Shown one piece after another: positions 8,989 through 18,931 of a DNA stretch of 51,177 nucleotides. The notes under the pieces were generated by a model. That model searched no databases. It had not been told where the DNA came from and saw only the letters and a program-made list of their open reading frames with translations. The DNA is taken from the NCBI RefSeq assembly GCF_022967985.1, contig NZ_JALJVC010000026.1, positions 1-51,177 on the forward strand, given 5' to 3'. This DNA comes from Acinetobacter lwoffii (GTDB lineage Bacteria; Pseudomonadota; Gammaproteobacteria; Pseudomonadales; Moraxellaceae). Made by a program: the position numbers and the translations under genes. Every line of letters begins with the position of its first letter. Positions within the stretch are counted from its first letter, which is position 1.

Positions 8989-10242
8989 TTGAATGCGCCT
9001 AGACAAGGGCTATTTGCTAGCCTATTGATTGTAAGTTTTGCTCTGCATACCTTTTTACTGGTATTGGCAACCACTCACCAACTGAATGAAAACCGTGCCA
9101 ATCAGGGACAGCTGATCACCAGTCAACTGGTGACAGACAGCCTGTCTGAGCTTGAACCACCCAACCGCGTTTCTCTGGCGTTGCTGGCAAATCGTTATGC
9201 CACCAATCCAAGTGTCGCTTCCATCCGGATTCTAGATGCGAAAGCTCAGGTTTTAGCCACTGGCGGACTGACCAAAACCCGCGAGGGTGAAGTTTTTGTC
9301 CGTGATGCGCTGCAAAATGAGAAAAAAGTCGGTGTGATTGAAATCACTCTGATTGAACCAAGTATTGGTGAAATTCTGCGGACACAATGGCTGGCAATTC
9401 TGTTCTCGTTCATCATTCATGGTCTGCTCTGGGTCGCTTATCGTGCCGTGGCACGTCCAAGCCGAACCGAATATCTGGCGCGCATCAATAACGAATCGCG
9501 ACTGAAATTCGAGATTCAGACCCTGACCCAGGCATTGGAACAGGAAAAGCATAATGCGGCACTGGCGATTGCCCAAGCCCAACAGGCAGTGAAAAACAAA
9601 GCCAAAGAAAAAGAACATAAGCCGGCAATACTGGAAAGCGATAGCCTGAGCTTAAACATCCAGTTCTACGATCCAAAACAGTTACTGGATAGCGTGAATA
9701 AAACCGTTTCGGTGCCTTATTTCAATCTCTGTCAAATTTTCCTGAATAAAGCCACTGAACTCTGTGTGCAACGCTATAAGTTAAATAGTTCTGATATTTG
9801 TACCGTACATAAATTTGATGAAAAAGGTGCCACCATCAGTATCGCAGCAGACAAACCGAATGCCCTGGCCTGCCTGACCATGATCAGTGCCGTGTTCCAG
9901 CTGCTTTCGGAAGTGCTGTATAAACGTTATCGTGAAGAAAAACGTTTTGTGCTACAAACCCGCAGCGCGATTGCCTCTAAAGTCGAGGAGATGCAGCTCA
10001 GTTCGGTACAGGCCGCTGAGCGTCTGACTCAGCATCTGGTCGCGAAAGAAAGTGCCTTACATGTACCGAATAGCTTGCTGAAAGATGTGAGTGATCACTT
10101 CCAGCTGGTCAGCATGCCGAATCCAACCAATGTCCTGACCCGTCATGCTTTTGTGGTGAATGGGATGGATGCTGAAAGCGCCGAGCTGGCACAGACTTTT
10201 AGAACCGAAATTCTAAAATCCAAACAGTCCAAAGCCTCATAA
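8989..10242 (+). CDS. Smp/YtjB-like membrane protein
   Basis: The frame is open from 8971, but the TTG at 8989 is the better start because GGAAG lies about 7 nt upstream; this gives 417 aa starting MNAPRQGLFASL. Two membrane segments (about 8-29 and 129-147 of that product) enclose a roughly 100-residue periplasmic loop. A coiled-coil stretch rich in Gln, Lys and Ala (about 165-205) then leads into a cytoplasmic C-terminal domain. Position, topology and divergence from serB match the Smp (YtjB) family, whose biochemical role is unknown. It converges on ppk1 and shares its terminator. Confidence 0.75.
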   Translation: MNAPRQGLFASLLIVSFALHTFLLVLATTHQLNENRANQGQLITSQLVTDSLSELEPPNRVSLALLANRYATNPSVASIRILDAKAQVLATGGLTKTREGEVFVRDALQNEKKVGVIEITLIEPSIGEILRTQWLAILFSFIIHGLLWVAYRAVARPSRTEYLARINNESRLKFEIQTLTQALEQEKHNAALAIAQAQQAVKNKAKEKEHKPAILESDSLSLNIQFYDPKQLLDSVNKTVSVPYFNLCQIFLNKATELCVQRYKLNSSDICTVHKFDEKGATISIAADKPNALACLTMISAVFQLLSEVLYKRYREEKRFVLQTRSAIASKVEEMQLSSVQAAERLTQHLVAKESALHVPNSLLKDVSDHFQLVSMPNPTNVLTRHAFVVNGMDAESAELAQTFRTEILKSKQSKAS

Positions 10243-10263
10243 ATATCACTGAATATTGCAATT

Positions 10264-10293
10264 AAAAAAGCCGGATTCAATATCTGGCTTTTT
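10264..10293 (+). terminator. Bidirectional terminator, smp-like / ppk1
   Basis: A GCCGGAT/ATCTGGC stem with a TCAAT loop (one G-T pair), flanked by A6 and T5 runs, between the two convergent genes. Confidence 0.85.
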
Positions 10294-10336
10294 GATGGGT
10301 ACAAAACAAATACGCCAGCGTATCTTGGCCTACCCT

Positions 10337-12400
10337 TTAAATTTTTAACTGTTTTTGTTCCAGCAGATATTGCTGGACATTATAAGGCTGGGCCGGATCC
10401 TGACAGGGGACTTTATGCCACTGACCCTCGGCATCTAACTCCCATGCATTGTGACAATCTTTTAAATAGCTGATCAGGCCATCTTTATAAATCCGTTTTT
10501 TCAGCTCTGGATCCAGCACCGGGAAACAGGTTTCCACCCGGGAAAACAGGTTACGGCCCATCCAGTCGGCACTGGCACAATACAGTTTCTTGGCACCGCC
10601 ATGTTCAAAATAATAAACCCGGGTATGTTCCAGGAAACGTCCTACGATTGAACGGACCTGGATATTTTCAGACATACCGGTAACTTGTGGAATCAGACAG
10701 CAGATTGAACGCACAATCAGGTCAATTTTTACCCCAGCCTGCGAAGCCTGATACAGGGCAGCAATCAATTGCGGTTCGGTAAGTGCATTCACTTTGATGA
10801 TGATATGCGCGGCTCTGCCGGCCAGGGCAAATGCCTTTTCCTGTTCAATCAGTTTCAGCAATTCGCTATGCAGGGTAAACGGTGCATGCAGCAAGGCTTT
10901 CAGTTTGGCCATTTTCCCCATACCAGTCAGTTCCTGGAACATGCGGTGCACATCTTCACAGATATCCGGCTGTGTGGTCATCAGGCCATAATCGGTGTAC
11001 ATGCGGGCATTACCGGCATGATAGTTTCCGGTACCCAGATGCGCATAACGCAGTAATTCCTGATTTTCACGCCGGACAATCAGAATCATTTTGGCATGGG
11101 TTTTATAACCGACAATGCCATAGACCACAACCGCGCCGGCTTCTTGCAGGATATTGGCCACCATGATGTTAGATTCTTCATCAAAACGCGCCCGCAGTTC
11201 AATCACAGCCGTGACTTCCTTGCCATTCCGTGCAGCCTCTGCCAGCACCTGAACGATTTCCGAGTCTGGCCCACTACGGTACAGCGTCTGCTTGATCGCC
11301 AGCACCGCCGGGTCCTTGGCCGCTTCGCGCAGTAAAGTAATCACCGGCTGGAATGAATCAAAAGGATGATGCAGCAGTACATCCTGTGCCTTTAAAATTT
11401 CAAAAATACTTTTCTGTTTACGGAAAATTTTGGGAATGACCGGACTAAAATGCGGATACTTTAATTCCGGACGCTCAAAGCTGGTACTCAGACGGGACAA
11501 ATTGATCGGTCCATCAATCCGGTACAGTTCCTGTTCCGTCAAATCAAATTCATCTAGCAAATAGTCGATGATATTCTGTGGAGAGTCATTTTCAATTTCC
11601 AGACGTACTGCACGACCAAAGCGGCGCGAACACAGTTCGTCTTTTAAAGCCACTGCCAGATCATCAACATCTTCTGACAGTACCAGATCGGCGTTGCGGG
11701 TGACCCGAAAAGCATAACATCCGGTCGCTTTCATGCCCGGGAACAAATCACTGATATGCTGCTGGATGATCGCAGTCAGAAAAATCTGGGTGGTATTGTT
11801 TCCGGTGACGTCTTCCGGAATTTTAATCAGGCAGGGTAAGGAACGTGGTGCCGGCACAATCGCCATCTCGATTTCACGGCCAAAGGCATCTTTACCTTCT
11901 AGGCTAATAATAAAGTTCAGACTTTTATTCACCAAACGTGGAAAAGGATGTGAAGGATCCAGGCTGATCGGGGTCAGTACCGGTTGTACTTCTTTGGCAA
12001 AAAAGGCTGCAATCCACGCCTTGTTTTTTTCCAGAAGATCCTGATATTGAAGAAACTGGATACCCTGCGCCTGAAGTTCAGGCAAAATCGCATGATTCAG
12101 CACCTCATACTGCTTGTTAACTGTGGCATGAATGGACTGGGACAGTTCTTGTAGAATCAGCTCGGTGGGTACAGCATCAGGCGTCCGGGTAGTCGCATTC
12201 AGGTCTTGCTGTTTCATCAGCCCGGCAATCCTGATTTCAAAGAACTCATCCAGGTTACGGGAAAAAATAATCAGGAAGTTTAAGCGCTCTAAAATCGGTA
12301 AATTCGGATCGAGTGCTTGTGCCAAGACACGACGCTGAAATTCAAATAAGGAAAGTTCCCGATTAAAATAGGTCGCTGACGAATGCTGAAATTGTTCCAT
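10337..12400 (-). CDS. ppk1: Polyphosphate kinase 1
   Basis: Reversibly polymerises the terminal phosphate of ATP into inorganic polyphosphate. At 687 aa it has the full-length PPK1 layout: N-terminal N domain ([19 protein letters not shown]), head domain, and two phospholipase-D-like C domains. The catalytic phosphohistidine is in [15 protein letters not shown], and [20 protein letters not shown] follows, as in the family. No ppx lies beside it, unlike E. coli. A Pho-box-like element sits 69-86 bp upstream of the start, suggesting induction by phosphate starvation. Confidence 0.97.
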   Translation of the reverse strand: MEQFQHSSATYFNRELSLFEFQRRVLAQALDPNLPILERLNFLIIFSRNLDEFFEIRIAGLMKQQDLNATTRTPDAVPTELILQELSQSIHATVNKQYEVLNHAILPELQAQGIQFLQYQDLLEKNKAWIAAFFAKEVQPVLTPISLDPSHPFPRLVNKSLNFIISLEGKDAFGREIEMAIVPAPRSLPCLIKIPEDVTGNNTTQIFLTAIIQQHISDLFPGMKATGCYAFRVTRNADLVLSEDVDDLAVALKDELCSRRFGRAVRLEIENDSPQNIIDYLLDEFDLTEQELYRIDGPINLSRLSTSFERPELKYPHFSPVIPKIFRKQKSIFEILKAQDVLLHHPFDSFQPVITLLREAAKDPAVLAIKQTLYRSGPDSEIVQVLAEAARNGKEVTAVIELRARFDEESNIMVANILQEAGAVVVYGIVGYKTHAKMILIVRRENQELLRYAHLGTGNYHAGNARMYTDYGLMTTQPDICEDVHRMFQELTGMGKMAKLKALLHAPFTLHSELLKLIEQEKAFALAGRAAHIIIKVNALTEPQLIAALYQASQAGVKIDLIVRSICCLIPQVTGMSENIQVRSIVGRFLEHTRVYYFEHGGAKKLYCASADWMGRNLFSRVETCFPVLDPELKKRIYKDGLISYLKDCHNAWELDAEGQWHKVPCQDPAQPYNVQQYLLEQKQLKI

Positions 12401-12468
12401 GCCCTCTCAATGCTGCTGATTACAGTCTGTTGTTTCACATCATTGAGGGGCGATCTTAGGCAGACTTC

Positions 12469-12486
12469 ATGACACTTATGTTACAA
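12469..12486 (-). promoter_or_regulatory. Putative PhoB (Pho) box upstream of ppk1
   Basis: On the minus strand TTGTAAC-ATAA-GTGTCAT: two 7-bp repeats separated by 4 bp, against the Pho box half-site CTGTCAT (4/7 and 6/7 matches). It is 69 bp upstream of the ppk1 ATG in the correct orientation. Phosphate-responsive ppk expression is established in E. coli and reported for Acinetobacter; the site itself is my inference. Confidence 0.55.
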
Positions 12487-12577
12487 AGCTCGATAAATCC
12501 ATATAAATTAATATTTTAATTTTTAAAATTATAAAACATCATGCTCTGGCTTGTTGTGCGCTGTCCTCAAACTGCAA

Positions 12578-13525
12578 TTAGGTGTCTGTTTTTTCAGTTT
12601 GTCTGGCAGCCCAATAAGTGGCTAAAGCTGGCCCTGAAATATTATGCCACAGACTGAAAATGGCACTTGGTAAAGCGGTAAGTGGTGATGCGGCAAAATG
12701 GGTTGCCGCCAAGGCCACACCCAGACCAGAATTCTGCATTCCCACTTCAATGGATACTGCACGACAGTCTATTTCTGCCAAGTGAAATATACGACTGGCC
12801 CAATAACCCAGTAAATAGCCCATACCATTGTGTAAGGCCACGATTCCTAAAATCATTAAACCGGACTCCAGAATCTGGGTTTTGCTGCCGGCAATAATCG
12901 CCGCGACAATTGCCACAATCGCAATTACAGAAATTAACGGCATTACCTGAATATAGGCCGTGACTTTTTGCTTGAGTAGCGCCCGTACGATTAAGCCCAG
13001 AATAATCGGGAATAACACCACCTGTAAGATCGACACCAGCATCGACCAGGCATTGATTTCAATCCACTGACTGGCCAACAAGTAGAAAATGGCCGGAGTT
13101 AGAATGGGCGCCAGTAACGTAGAAACCGAGGTACAGGCGACAGACAAGGCAGTATTGCCCTTGGCCATATAGGTAATCACATTGGATGCAGTTCCGCCCG
13201 GACAGCAACCCACCAAGATTACCCCGATGGCAATCTCTGGTGGCAGCTGGAACAGCTTGCACAGCAAAAAGGCCAAACCCGGCATCACCATAAACTGGGC
13301 GACGACACCAATTGCCACAGCTTTCGGACTTTGCAAGACACTTTTAAAATCTCCCACGGTCATGGTCATGCCCATGCCAAACATAATGATGCCCAACATC
13401 CACGGAATATAAGCCCGTAACCAGACAAAAGCATCAGGGATCATCAAGGCAATACCGGAAAAAAATACGACCCATAAAGCAAAGGTTTTTTGGACAAATT
13501 GGCTAAACTGGAGCAAGGCTGACAT
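12578..13525 (-). CDS. Bile acid:sodium symporter family (BASS) transporter
   Basis: An integral membrane protein of about 315 aa with 9-10 hydrophobic segments. The family motif VGCCPGGTASNVITYMAKGNTALSV is split below 20 residues here as VGCCPGGTASN and YMAKGN; it and the later EVGMQNSGLG form the crossed sodium-site regions of BASS proteins. Bacterial members import organic anions such as pantoate, pyruvate or keto acids; the substrate is not deducible. The frame is open from a GTG at 13576; ATGs at 13534 and 13525 are more likely, and the last has GGATGA about 6 nt upstream. Confidence 0.88.
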   Translation of the reverse strand: MSALLQFSQFVQKTFALWVVFFSGIALMIPDAFVWLRAYIPWMLGIIMFGMGMTMTVGDFKSVLQSPKAVAIGVVAQFMVMPGLAFLLCKLFQLPPEIAIGVILVGCCPGGTASNVITYMAKGNTALSVACTSVSTLLAPILTPAIFYLLASQWIEINAWSMLVSILQVVLFPIILGLIVRALLKQKVTAYIQVMPLISVIAIVAIVAAIIAGSKTQILESGLMILGIVALHNGMGYLLGYWASRIFHLAEIDCRAVSIEVGMQNSGLGVALAATHFAASPLTALPSAIFSLWHNISGPALATYWAARQTEKTDT

Positions 13526-13651
13526 GGGTTTCATCCAGATGACATTAAGGGAGAAAAAGTAAGATAAAACAGGCACCCGTTGACGCCTGAATTTTTATAT
13601 TTAAATATAAATAAGATCAAAGGAATATTTAAGTTCTATCCCTATTCAGCT

Positions 13652-14281
13652 TTAAGCTGCTTGAACAATATCTTTCACATAGATACGTTTTACGCCATGC
13701 GACAGCATATCCTGCCAAGCATGTTGCAAGGAACCATTCAGGTCAATGCCCTTGGTGGCATCGGCAATCACATAGGTCTTAAAGCCCAGTTTGCAGGCAT
13801 CGATTGCAGTCCAGGCCACACAAAAGTCCGTAGCAATCCCGACCACAAATACGGTATCAATCCCACGTTCACGCAGATAACCAGCAAGACCGGTAGTGGT
13901 TTTCTGGTCGGCTTCCATAAAGGCCGAGTAACTGTCGATCTGGGAATGAAAGCCCTTGCGAATGATGAGTTGTGCTTGCGGTAAATTTAAATCCGGATGC
14001 AGTTCGGCATCGCGTGTCCCTTGCACGCAATGCTTTGGCCATAAAACCTGACTGCCATAATCCAGCTGAATGCTGTCATAGGCTGCTTTGCCGGGATGGT
14101 TGTCTGCAAAAGAGATATGGTTGTCCGGATGCCAGTCTTGGGTCAGGATAATATGCTTAAAATGCTGCCCCAATAGATTAATATTTGGAATAATCTGGTC
14201 AGCATTGGCTACAGCCAGATTGCCTCCCCGGGTAAATCCTCTCTGTACATCCACGACCAGTAAAGCGACATTATTCTGCAT
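13652..14281 (-). CDS. pncA: Nicotinamidase
   Basis: Hydrolyses nicotinamide to nicotinate, feeding pncB. At 209 aa it is typical. The catalytic triad is visible as Asp11 (LLVVDVQRGF), Lys109 (LIIRKGF) and Cys154 (ATDFCVAW). Metal-site residues are in TQDWHPDNH and WPKHCVQGT. It is monocistronic, downstream of and on the same strand as the MFS transporter gene, but separated from it by about 300 bp and a terminator. Confidence 0.96.
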   Translation of the reverse strand: MQNNVALLVVDVQRGFTRGGNLAVANADQIIPNINLLGQHFKHIILTQDWHPDNHISFADNHPGKAAYDSIQLDYGSQVLWPKHCVQGTRDAELHPDLNLPQAQLIIRKGFHSQIDSYSAFMEADQKTTTGLAGYLRERGIDTVFVVGIATDFCVAWTAIDACKLGFKTYVIADATKGIDLNGSLQHAWQDMLSHGVKRIYVKDIVQAA

Positions 14282-14589
14282 CTGTTTTCATCCATTGAAA
14301 TCTCGATTTATGCCCAAGCATAGCGCAAAATACCTCAGGATTTTTAGCTCTACGGTTAAAAATGGCATGACTGTGTATTCTCGGCATGTGTATATGAGCA
14401 GATCAATAGATTCATTGTTTTTGACAAATATGAGATGAGTTCCGGGCTTGTATCAAGCTAGATCTCTGCAAAAAAAATAAGTTTTAAGATAAAGTGATGA
14501 GTCTTTTTAATAATAAAACAGTGTATTTAATTCTTAAATTCTGAAAATAAAAAAGCCTGCAAGAGCAGGCTTTTTTAAATCGTTGAACC
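14282..14589. other. Gene-free gap, 308 bp
   Basis: Holds the MFS-gene terminator (14549-14576) and the presumed pncA promoter region. Otherwise AT-rich with no recognisable element. Confidence 0.6.
14549..14576 (-). terminator. Intrinsic terminator after the MFS gene
   Basis: AAAAAGCCTGC-AAGA-GCAGGCTTTTTT, with A and T runs on both sides, beginning about 14 bp beyond the MFS stop on the minus strand. Confidence 0.9.
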
Positions 14590-15795
14590 TTACACTTTAG
14601 TGCGGTTCACCAGGAACAGCATACATAATGCAGAGATGATGATACATGGGATCGCAGCAGTAATGACCCCCGCAGCACCGAAACCTGCTGTCAATAACTG
14701 ACCGGCAATGACTGGCCCCAGCATGGCACCGATACGGCCAACTGCAGATGCAACACCAACACCAGTACCACGCACCTCAGTCGGATAAACGATACTACCG
14801 AAGGCATACAGTACACCCTGACAGCCAATCACGAAGGCACCGGCCAATGCTGCTGCCATATACATCTGGTTCAGCGAGCTTGCACCATTCAGCGCCAGTA
14901 GACCTGCCAGAATACCGCCGTACATCAACAGGATCACATAGGCTTTCTTCCAGCGGTCGGTCAGCATACCCAAAATAATCGTACCAATCGTCGCTGTCAC
15001 CATGAAGTAGAACTGTGCGGTTGAACCATCCTTACGTGTGAAGCCAAGTTCCATAAACAATGATGGCAACCAGCTCAACATGATGTAAACCACCATCAAG
15101 GTAAAGAAGTAGCTCACCCAGATACATAGCGTACGTAACAGGTTGTCCGAATTAAACAGGTCCTTGAATGAACCCTGCGGTGCAACAGCAAGTTCTGCAG
15201 CCGTTTTGTTCTGTGCTTTCAGGTATTCCTTCGATTCAGGCAAAAATAACATCATCAGCGGAATGGCAAGAATCGGTAACAGACCTCCGAGATAAAAAAC
15301 ATTATTCCAGTTAGCACCAAATTCAGTCGCTGCAATTAAAGACAAAATCGCTGCACCGACTGGCATACCGCAGTACATCAAGCCCACTGCACGGCCACGA
15401 TTTTGTGGAGAGACTGCTTCAGAAGCAAGTGTGATCAGAATTGGCATCGCGCCGCCCAGACCTGCTCCAGCCAGGAAACGCACTGCCAGCAAGCTGTTAA
15501 AGCTATTGACCCAGACGGTACATAAGGTAAATACAGCAAATACTGCTGTCGACCAGATCAAGACTTTCTTACGGCCAATGCGGTCCGCAAATCGCCCACC
15601 AACCAGTGCACCCGGTAATAAACCCAGAATCCCTGCACTAAAAAACACACCCAACTGGGAACTATCGAGACCAAAATGCTCACGAATACCTGCAGCAGCA
15701 ATTCCGGCTGCCTGAATATCTAAGCCTTCAATCACCGCAATCAGAAAACAGATCGCGACCGTGACGATAGCATGCTTATTGTCTGATTTTTCCAT
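14590..15795 (-). CDS. MFS transporter, aromatic acid:H+ symporter (MhpT-like)
   Basis: A 401-aa, 12-segment major facilitator. ATG at 15795 is chosen over a TTG at 15813 because AAGGA lies just upstream. The first segment carries IEGLDIQAAGIAAAGI and is followed by GILGLLPGALVGG and the DRIGRKK loop, closely resembling E. coli MhpT (3-(3-hydroxyphenyl)propionate transporter) and other AAHS members. No aromatic-degradation genes lie next to it, so the substrate is uncertain. Phenylpropanoid or hydroxycinnamate-type acids are the best guess. Confidence 0.85.
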   Translation of the reverse strand: MEKSDNKHAIVTVAICFLIAVIEGLDIQAAGIAAAGIREHFGLDSSQLGVFFSAGILGLLPGALVGGRFADRIGRKKVLIWSTAVFAVFTLCTVWVNSFNSLLAVRFLAGAGLGGAMPILITLASEAVSPQNRGRAVGLMYCGMPVGAAILSLIAATEFGANWNNVFYLGGLLPILAIPLMMLFLPESKEYLKAQNKTAAELAVAPQGSFKDLFNSDNLLRTLCIWVSYFFTLMVVYIMLSWLPSLFMELGFTRKDGSTAQFYFMVTATIGTIILGMLTDRWKKAYVILLMYGGILAGLLALNGASSLNQMYMAAALAGAFVIGCQGVLYAFGSIVYPTEVRGTGVGVASAVGRIGAMLGPVIAGQLLTAGFGAAGVITAAIPCIIISALCMLFLVNRTKV

Positions 15796-16519
15796 TGGAT
15801 TATCCTTGTTCAATCAGCGTTACAAAAGACAGCCATCATCTATGAGCCTGATTGCAGAAATAACTATCAACAAGTTGAACGTTTTGCTTAGATATTCCCA
15901 AAGGAGTAGAGGCAGATAAAAATAGGATAAGACCAGATAAAGTCGCAAAAACACTTAATCAGAACACCATAAAGTTCAAGACTTAGACTTTAAGGCTTAT
16001 ACATCAAGTTAAAAAATTAACCGATAAGAAAAAAAATTCTCAATTTATTGATATTTAAAAAAGATTAGTCTTAGTCATTTTTGGCTTTATTTGTTTTGGT
16101 GCGAGAGTGCGATCAAGATGTACGAGATCTCAATTTATCCAATATAACTATTAATCAAAAATCAAAAGGCATAAAAATCGCAGTTTTCAGCTGATCTTTT
16201 TGCACAAGCCTTATCATTATCGGGTTCATTTGGGGCAATATCCTCCTTTGTCTAGACTGGAGGCATAACTTTGGTCCCAGGATTTTGCTTTATAAATCAT
16301 CTTATTTATTACTTGATTGTTTCCAAAAGGCTTTGTATAAAGAATTCAGTAGCTTTTACTAAAGCATATTGTTCTTATGCGTTTGATCAGTCATAATTTG
16401 CATAAGCAATATTCAATTCAATGCAAATCTATTGAATTTGCTATAAATCAAAATACAAATCCATCCCAATTTATGTTTTCTCATTCCTTTCGGATGGACA
16501 AATAGGATAGTTTTTTAAA
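15796..16519. other. Gene-free gap, 724 bp
   Basis: Very AT-rich DNA between the divergent MFS and dapA genes. The only structure I see is a short CCTCC/GGAGG hairpin (16242-16263) containing GTCTAGAC. No riboswitch-like conserved core, tRNA or convincing frame. It presumably holds both promoters and a long dapA leader. Confidence 0.55.
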
Positions 16520-17419
16520 ATGACTCAGCAAGCACAGACCATTCAAGGTTCCATAGTCGCAATCGTCACCCCTATGTTTGAAGATGGCAGCGTAGATTGG
16601 AAGGGTCTCGAGAAGCTGGTTGAATGGCATATTGCAGAGGGCACCAACAGTATTGTCGCCGTTGGAACGACAGGCGAAGCCTCTACTCTCAGCATGAGTG
16701 AACACACCCAGGTGATCAAAGAAATCATTCGTGTGGCCAACAAACGTATTCCTATTATTGCCGGCACAGGTGCGAACTCGACCCGTGAAGCGATCGAACT
16801 GACCCGCGAAGCCAAAGAGCTGGGGGCAGATGCCGCTTTACTAGTAACGCCATATTATAACAAACCGACTCAGGAAGGCTTATACCAACATTATAAAGCC
16901 ATTGCTGAAGCTGTTGATCTTCCTCAGATTCTTTATAATGTTCCAGGCCGTACCGGTGTGGATATGGCCAATGAAACCGTGATTCGTCTGGCGGATATTC
17001 CACAAATTATCGGTATTAAGGATGCGACTGGCGATGTACCGCGCGGTGCTGAACTGCTGCAAGGCCTTGTAGGCAAAGACATGACTGTTTATTCAGGTGA
17101 TGATGCAACTGCCTATCAACTGATCAGTCATGGCGCCAAAGGTAATATCTCGGTGACAGCGAACGTTGCTCCGAAAGCCATGAGCGAAGTGTGTGCTGCT
17201 GCCATTGCCGGTGATGCAGCTACAGCTGAACAGTTAAATGCTCAGGTTGCAAATTTACACAATATTTTATTTTGCGAATCGAACCCAATTCCTGTGAAAT
17301 GGGCACTCCATGATATGGGCTTAATTGGTACAGGTATTCGCCTTCCATTAACACCACTTGCAGAACAATATCGCGCTCCACTTCATGAAGCACTGGTCGA
17401 AGCGGGCGTTATTAAATAA
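16520..17419 (+). CDS. dapA: 4-Hydroxy-tetrahydrodipicolinate synthase
   Basis: Condenses pyruvate with aspartate semialdehyde, the first committed step of lysine and diaminopimelate synthesis. At 299 aa it is typical. VGTTGEASTL holds the substrate-binding threonines, YNVPGRTGVDM the catalytic tyrosine, and GIKDATGD the Schiff-base lysine. It is first of a tight cluster: the bamC-like gene starts 14 bp after its stop and purC follows, the same order as in E. coli. Confidence 0.97.
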   Translation: MTQQAQTIQGSIVAIVTPMFEDGSVDWKGLEKLVEWHIAEGTNSIVAVGTTGEASTLSMSEHTQVIKEIIRVANKRIPIIAGTGANSTREAIELTREAKELGADAALLVTPYYNKPTQEGLYQHYKAIAEAVDLPQILYNVPGRTGVDMANETVIRLADIPQIIGIKDATGDVPRGAELLQGLVGKDMTVYSGDDATAYQLISHGAKGNISVTANVAPKAMSEVCAAAIAGDAATAEQLNAQVANLHNILFCESNPIPVKWALHDMGLIGTGIRLPLTPLAEQYRAPLHEALVEAGVIK

Positions 17420-17433
17420 AAGAGCACAAGATT

Positions 17434-18039
17434 ATGCAATTACGTTTAGGACTTAGCCTTACACTTTCAGTATTCAGTTTGGCAGGTTGTAGTTCAATGG
17501 CCTTTAATAATGGCACTTTAGACTATAAAGAGACTACTACCCTGGAAGCTTTACAATATCCTGAAGGCGCCATGGTTCGTCCTGCAACGCCATTGTATCC
17601 TGCTCCAACAGTTGATCCGCTTGCAATTGAACATGCACCGAAGCTTGAAAACCAGCGTGGCAACCGTTTTGCCTTGCCACGCCCACAAGCCCAGACTGAA
17701 AACTCAAATACAGCTGATCTAACCGAAACCAATACGGTGGGTCAACCACAGTTGGTCACTGACGGAAATCTTAATCCGCTGCTTAAAATTGAGGGAAATT
17801 CTGCTACAATTTGGCAATATACACTTGCCACCCTCAGCAGTCTGAATCATAGCATCGTTGCGCAGAGCAAAAATCGTTATGAAGTCACGATTAAAGTCGA
17901 CCAGCAGACCTATGTATTAAGATTATCTTCTGTCGGTTCAAGTAATAACCTCGCTGTGTTCAATGCCGATAACAGTTTTGCCGACCGTGAAAAAGCCGCA
18001 GAACTGCTCAACCAGATTTACCAAAATTGGCCAGCCTAG
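17434..18039 (+). CDS. bamC: Short BamC-like outer-membrane lipoprotein
   Basis: A 201-aa lipoprotein with lipobox LAGC and Cys19. The N-terminal part is an extended, proline-rich strand ([18 protein letters not shown]), as in the BamC segment that lies on BamD. The C-terminal part (about 110-200) looks like a single helix-grip domain. E. coli BamC is about 344 aa with two such domains, so one appears to be missing. The identity rests mainly on the conserved dapA-bamC-purC order and this layout. It would be an accessory of the beta-barrel assembly machine. An unrelated lipoprotein in the same position is the alternative. Confidence 0.7.
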   Translation: MQLRLGLSLTLSVFSLAGCSSMAFNNGTLDYKETTTLEALQYPEGAMVRPATPLYPAPTVDPLAIEHAPKLENQRGNRFALPRPQAQTENSNTADLTETNTVGQPQLVTDGNLNPLLKIEGNSATIWQYTLATLSSLNHSIVAQSKNRYEVTIKVDQQTYVLRLSSVGSSNNLAVFNADNSFADREKAAELLNQIYQNWPA

Positions 18040-18074
18040 ACATTTCTAGGCATTTTTTTGTAAAAGGTTCCCTC

Positions 18075-18794
18075 ATGTTAAAACAAACCTTGCTCTATAC
18101 TGGTAAAGCGAAATCTGTCTACACCACAGACAGTTCAGACCATCTGATTTTAGTCTTTCGCGATGATGCCTCAGCATTCAATGGCGAAAAAATTGAGCAA
18201 CTAGATCGTAAAGGCAAGGTGAACAACCGTTTTAACGCCTTCATCATGGAAAAACTGGCAGAAGCAGGAATTGAGACCCACTTTGAAAAGCTGCTGACTC
18301 CAAATGAAGTGCTGGTAAAAAAACTGGATATGATCCCGGTTGAATGTGTAATCCGTAACTATGCAGCAGGTTCTTTATGCCGCCGCCTGGGTGTGGAAGA
18401 AGGCAAGGAACTGACGCCTCCAACATTCGAATTGTTCTTTAAAGATGATGCGCTTGGCGATCCAATGGTCAATGAATCACAAGCCATTGCTTTAGGTTGG
18501 GCAACTGCTGAACAATTGGCGAAAATGAAAGAATTGACTTACCAAGTGAACGATGTGCTTAAAGCATTGTTTGACGCAGGCAACATGATTCTGGTCGATT
18601 TCAAACTTGAATTTGGTGTGTTCCACGACCGTATCGTACTTGGTGATGAATTCTCTCCAGATGGTTGCCGTCTATGGGACAAAGACACCAAGAAAAAACT
18701 GGATAAAGACCGTTTCCGTCAAGGTTTAGGCGGCGTGGTTGAAGCCTATGAAGAAGTGGCTGGCCGTTTAGGTATCAATCTAGACAACATCTAA
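18075..18794 (+). CDS. purC: SAICAR synthase
   Basis: Phosphoribosylaminoimidazole-succinocarboxamide synthase joins aspartate to CAIR in purine synthesis. The frame is open from 18027, inside the bamC end, but ATG at 18075 is used: AAAAGG lies 7 nt upstream and the product (239 aa, [16 protein letters not shown]) then matches the family start. Motifs: [19 protein letters not shown], and VDFKLEFG near the C-terminus. It is last of the dapA cluster, ending in a bidirectional terminator. Confidence 0.97.
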   Translation: MLKQTLLYTGKAKSVYTTDSSDHLILVFRDDASAFNGEKIEQLDRKGKVNNRFNAFIMEKLAEAGIETHFEKLLTPNEVLVKKLDMIPVECVIRNYAAGSLCRRLGVEEGKELTPPTFELFFKDDALGDPMVNESQAIALGWATAEQLAKMKELTYQVNDVLKALFDAGNMILVDFKLEFGVFHDRIVLGDEFSPDGCRLWDKDTKKKLDKDRFRQGLGGVVEAYEEVAGRLGINLDNI

Positions 18795-18814
18795 TCTGTA
18801 AATGCACAGATTCG

Positions 18815-18845
18815 AAAAAACCGAGCTTTTTAGCTCGGTTCTTTT
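18815..18845 (+). terminator. Bidirectional terminator after purC
   Basis: AACCGAGCT and AGCTCGGTT pair around a short loop. T-rich tails occur on both strands, so it can also stop transcripts arriving from rarA on the minus strand. Confidence 0.9.
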
Positions 18846-18896
18846 ATTTCCGGCTTTTAATCGGAAAAATAAATTTTTATTATTAAAATGATCGTT

Positions 18897-18925
18897 TTTA
18901 CATCAAAAACTACATGCATTAATAT
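18897..18925 (+). promoter_or_regulatory. Strong sigma-70 promoter for an orphan RNA
   Basis: TTTACA (18897-18902), exactly 17 bp, then TAATAT (18920-18925). Each hexamer differs from consensus at one position. There is no protein-coding frame downstream on this strand before the terminator at 19037-19068, so it most simply drives a non-coding RNA starting near 18932. Confidence 0.7.
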
Positions 18926-18931
18926 CATCTC

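Noticed and set aside
15796..16519. Lysine riboswitch upstream of dapA
   Set aside because: The region is AT-rich with no five-helix L-box core that I can identify; such riboswitches are not expected for dapA in this group.
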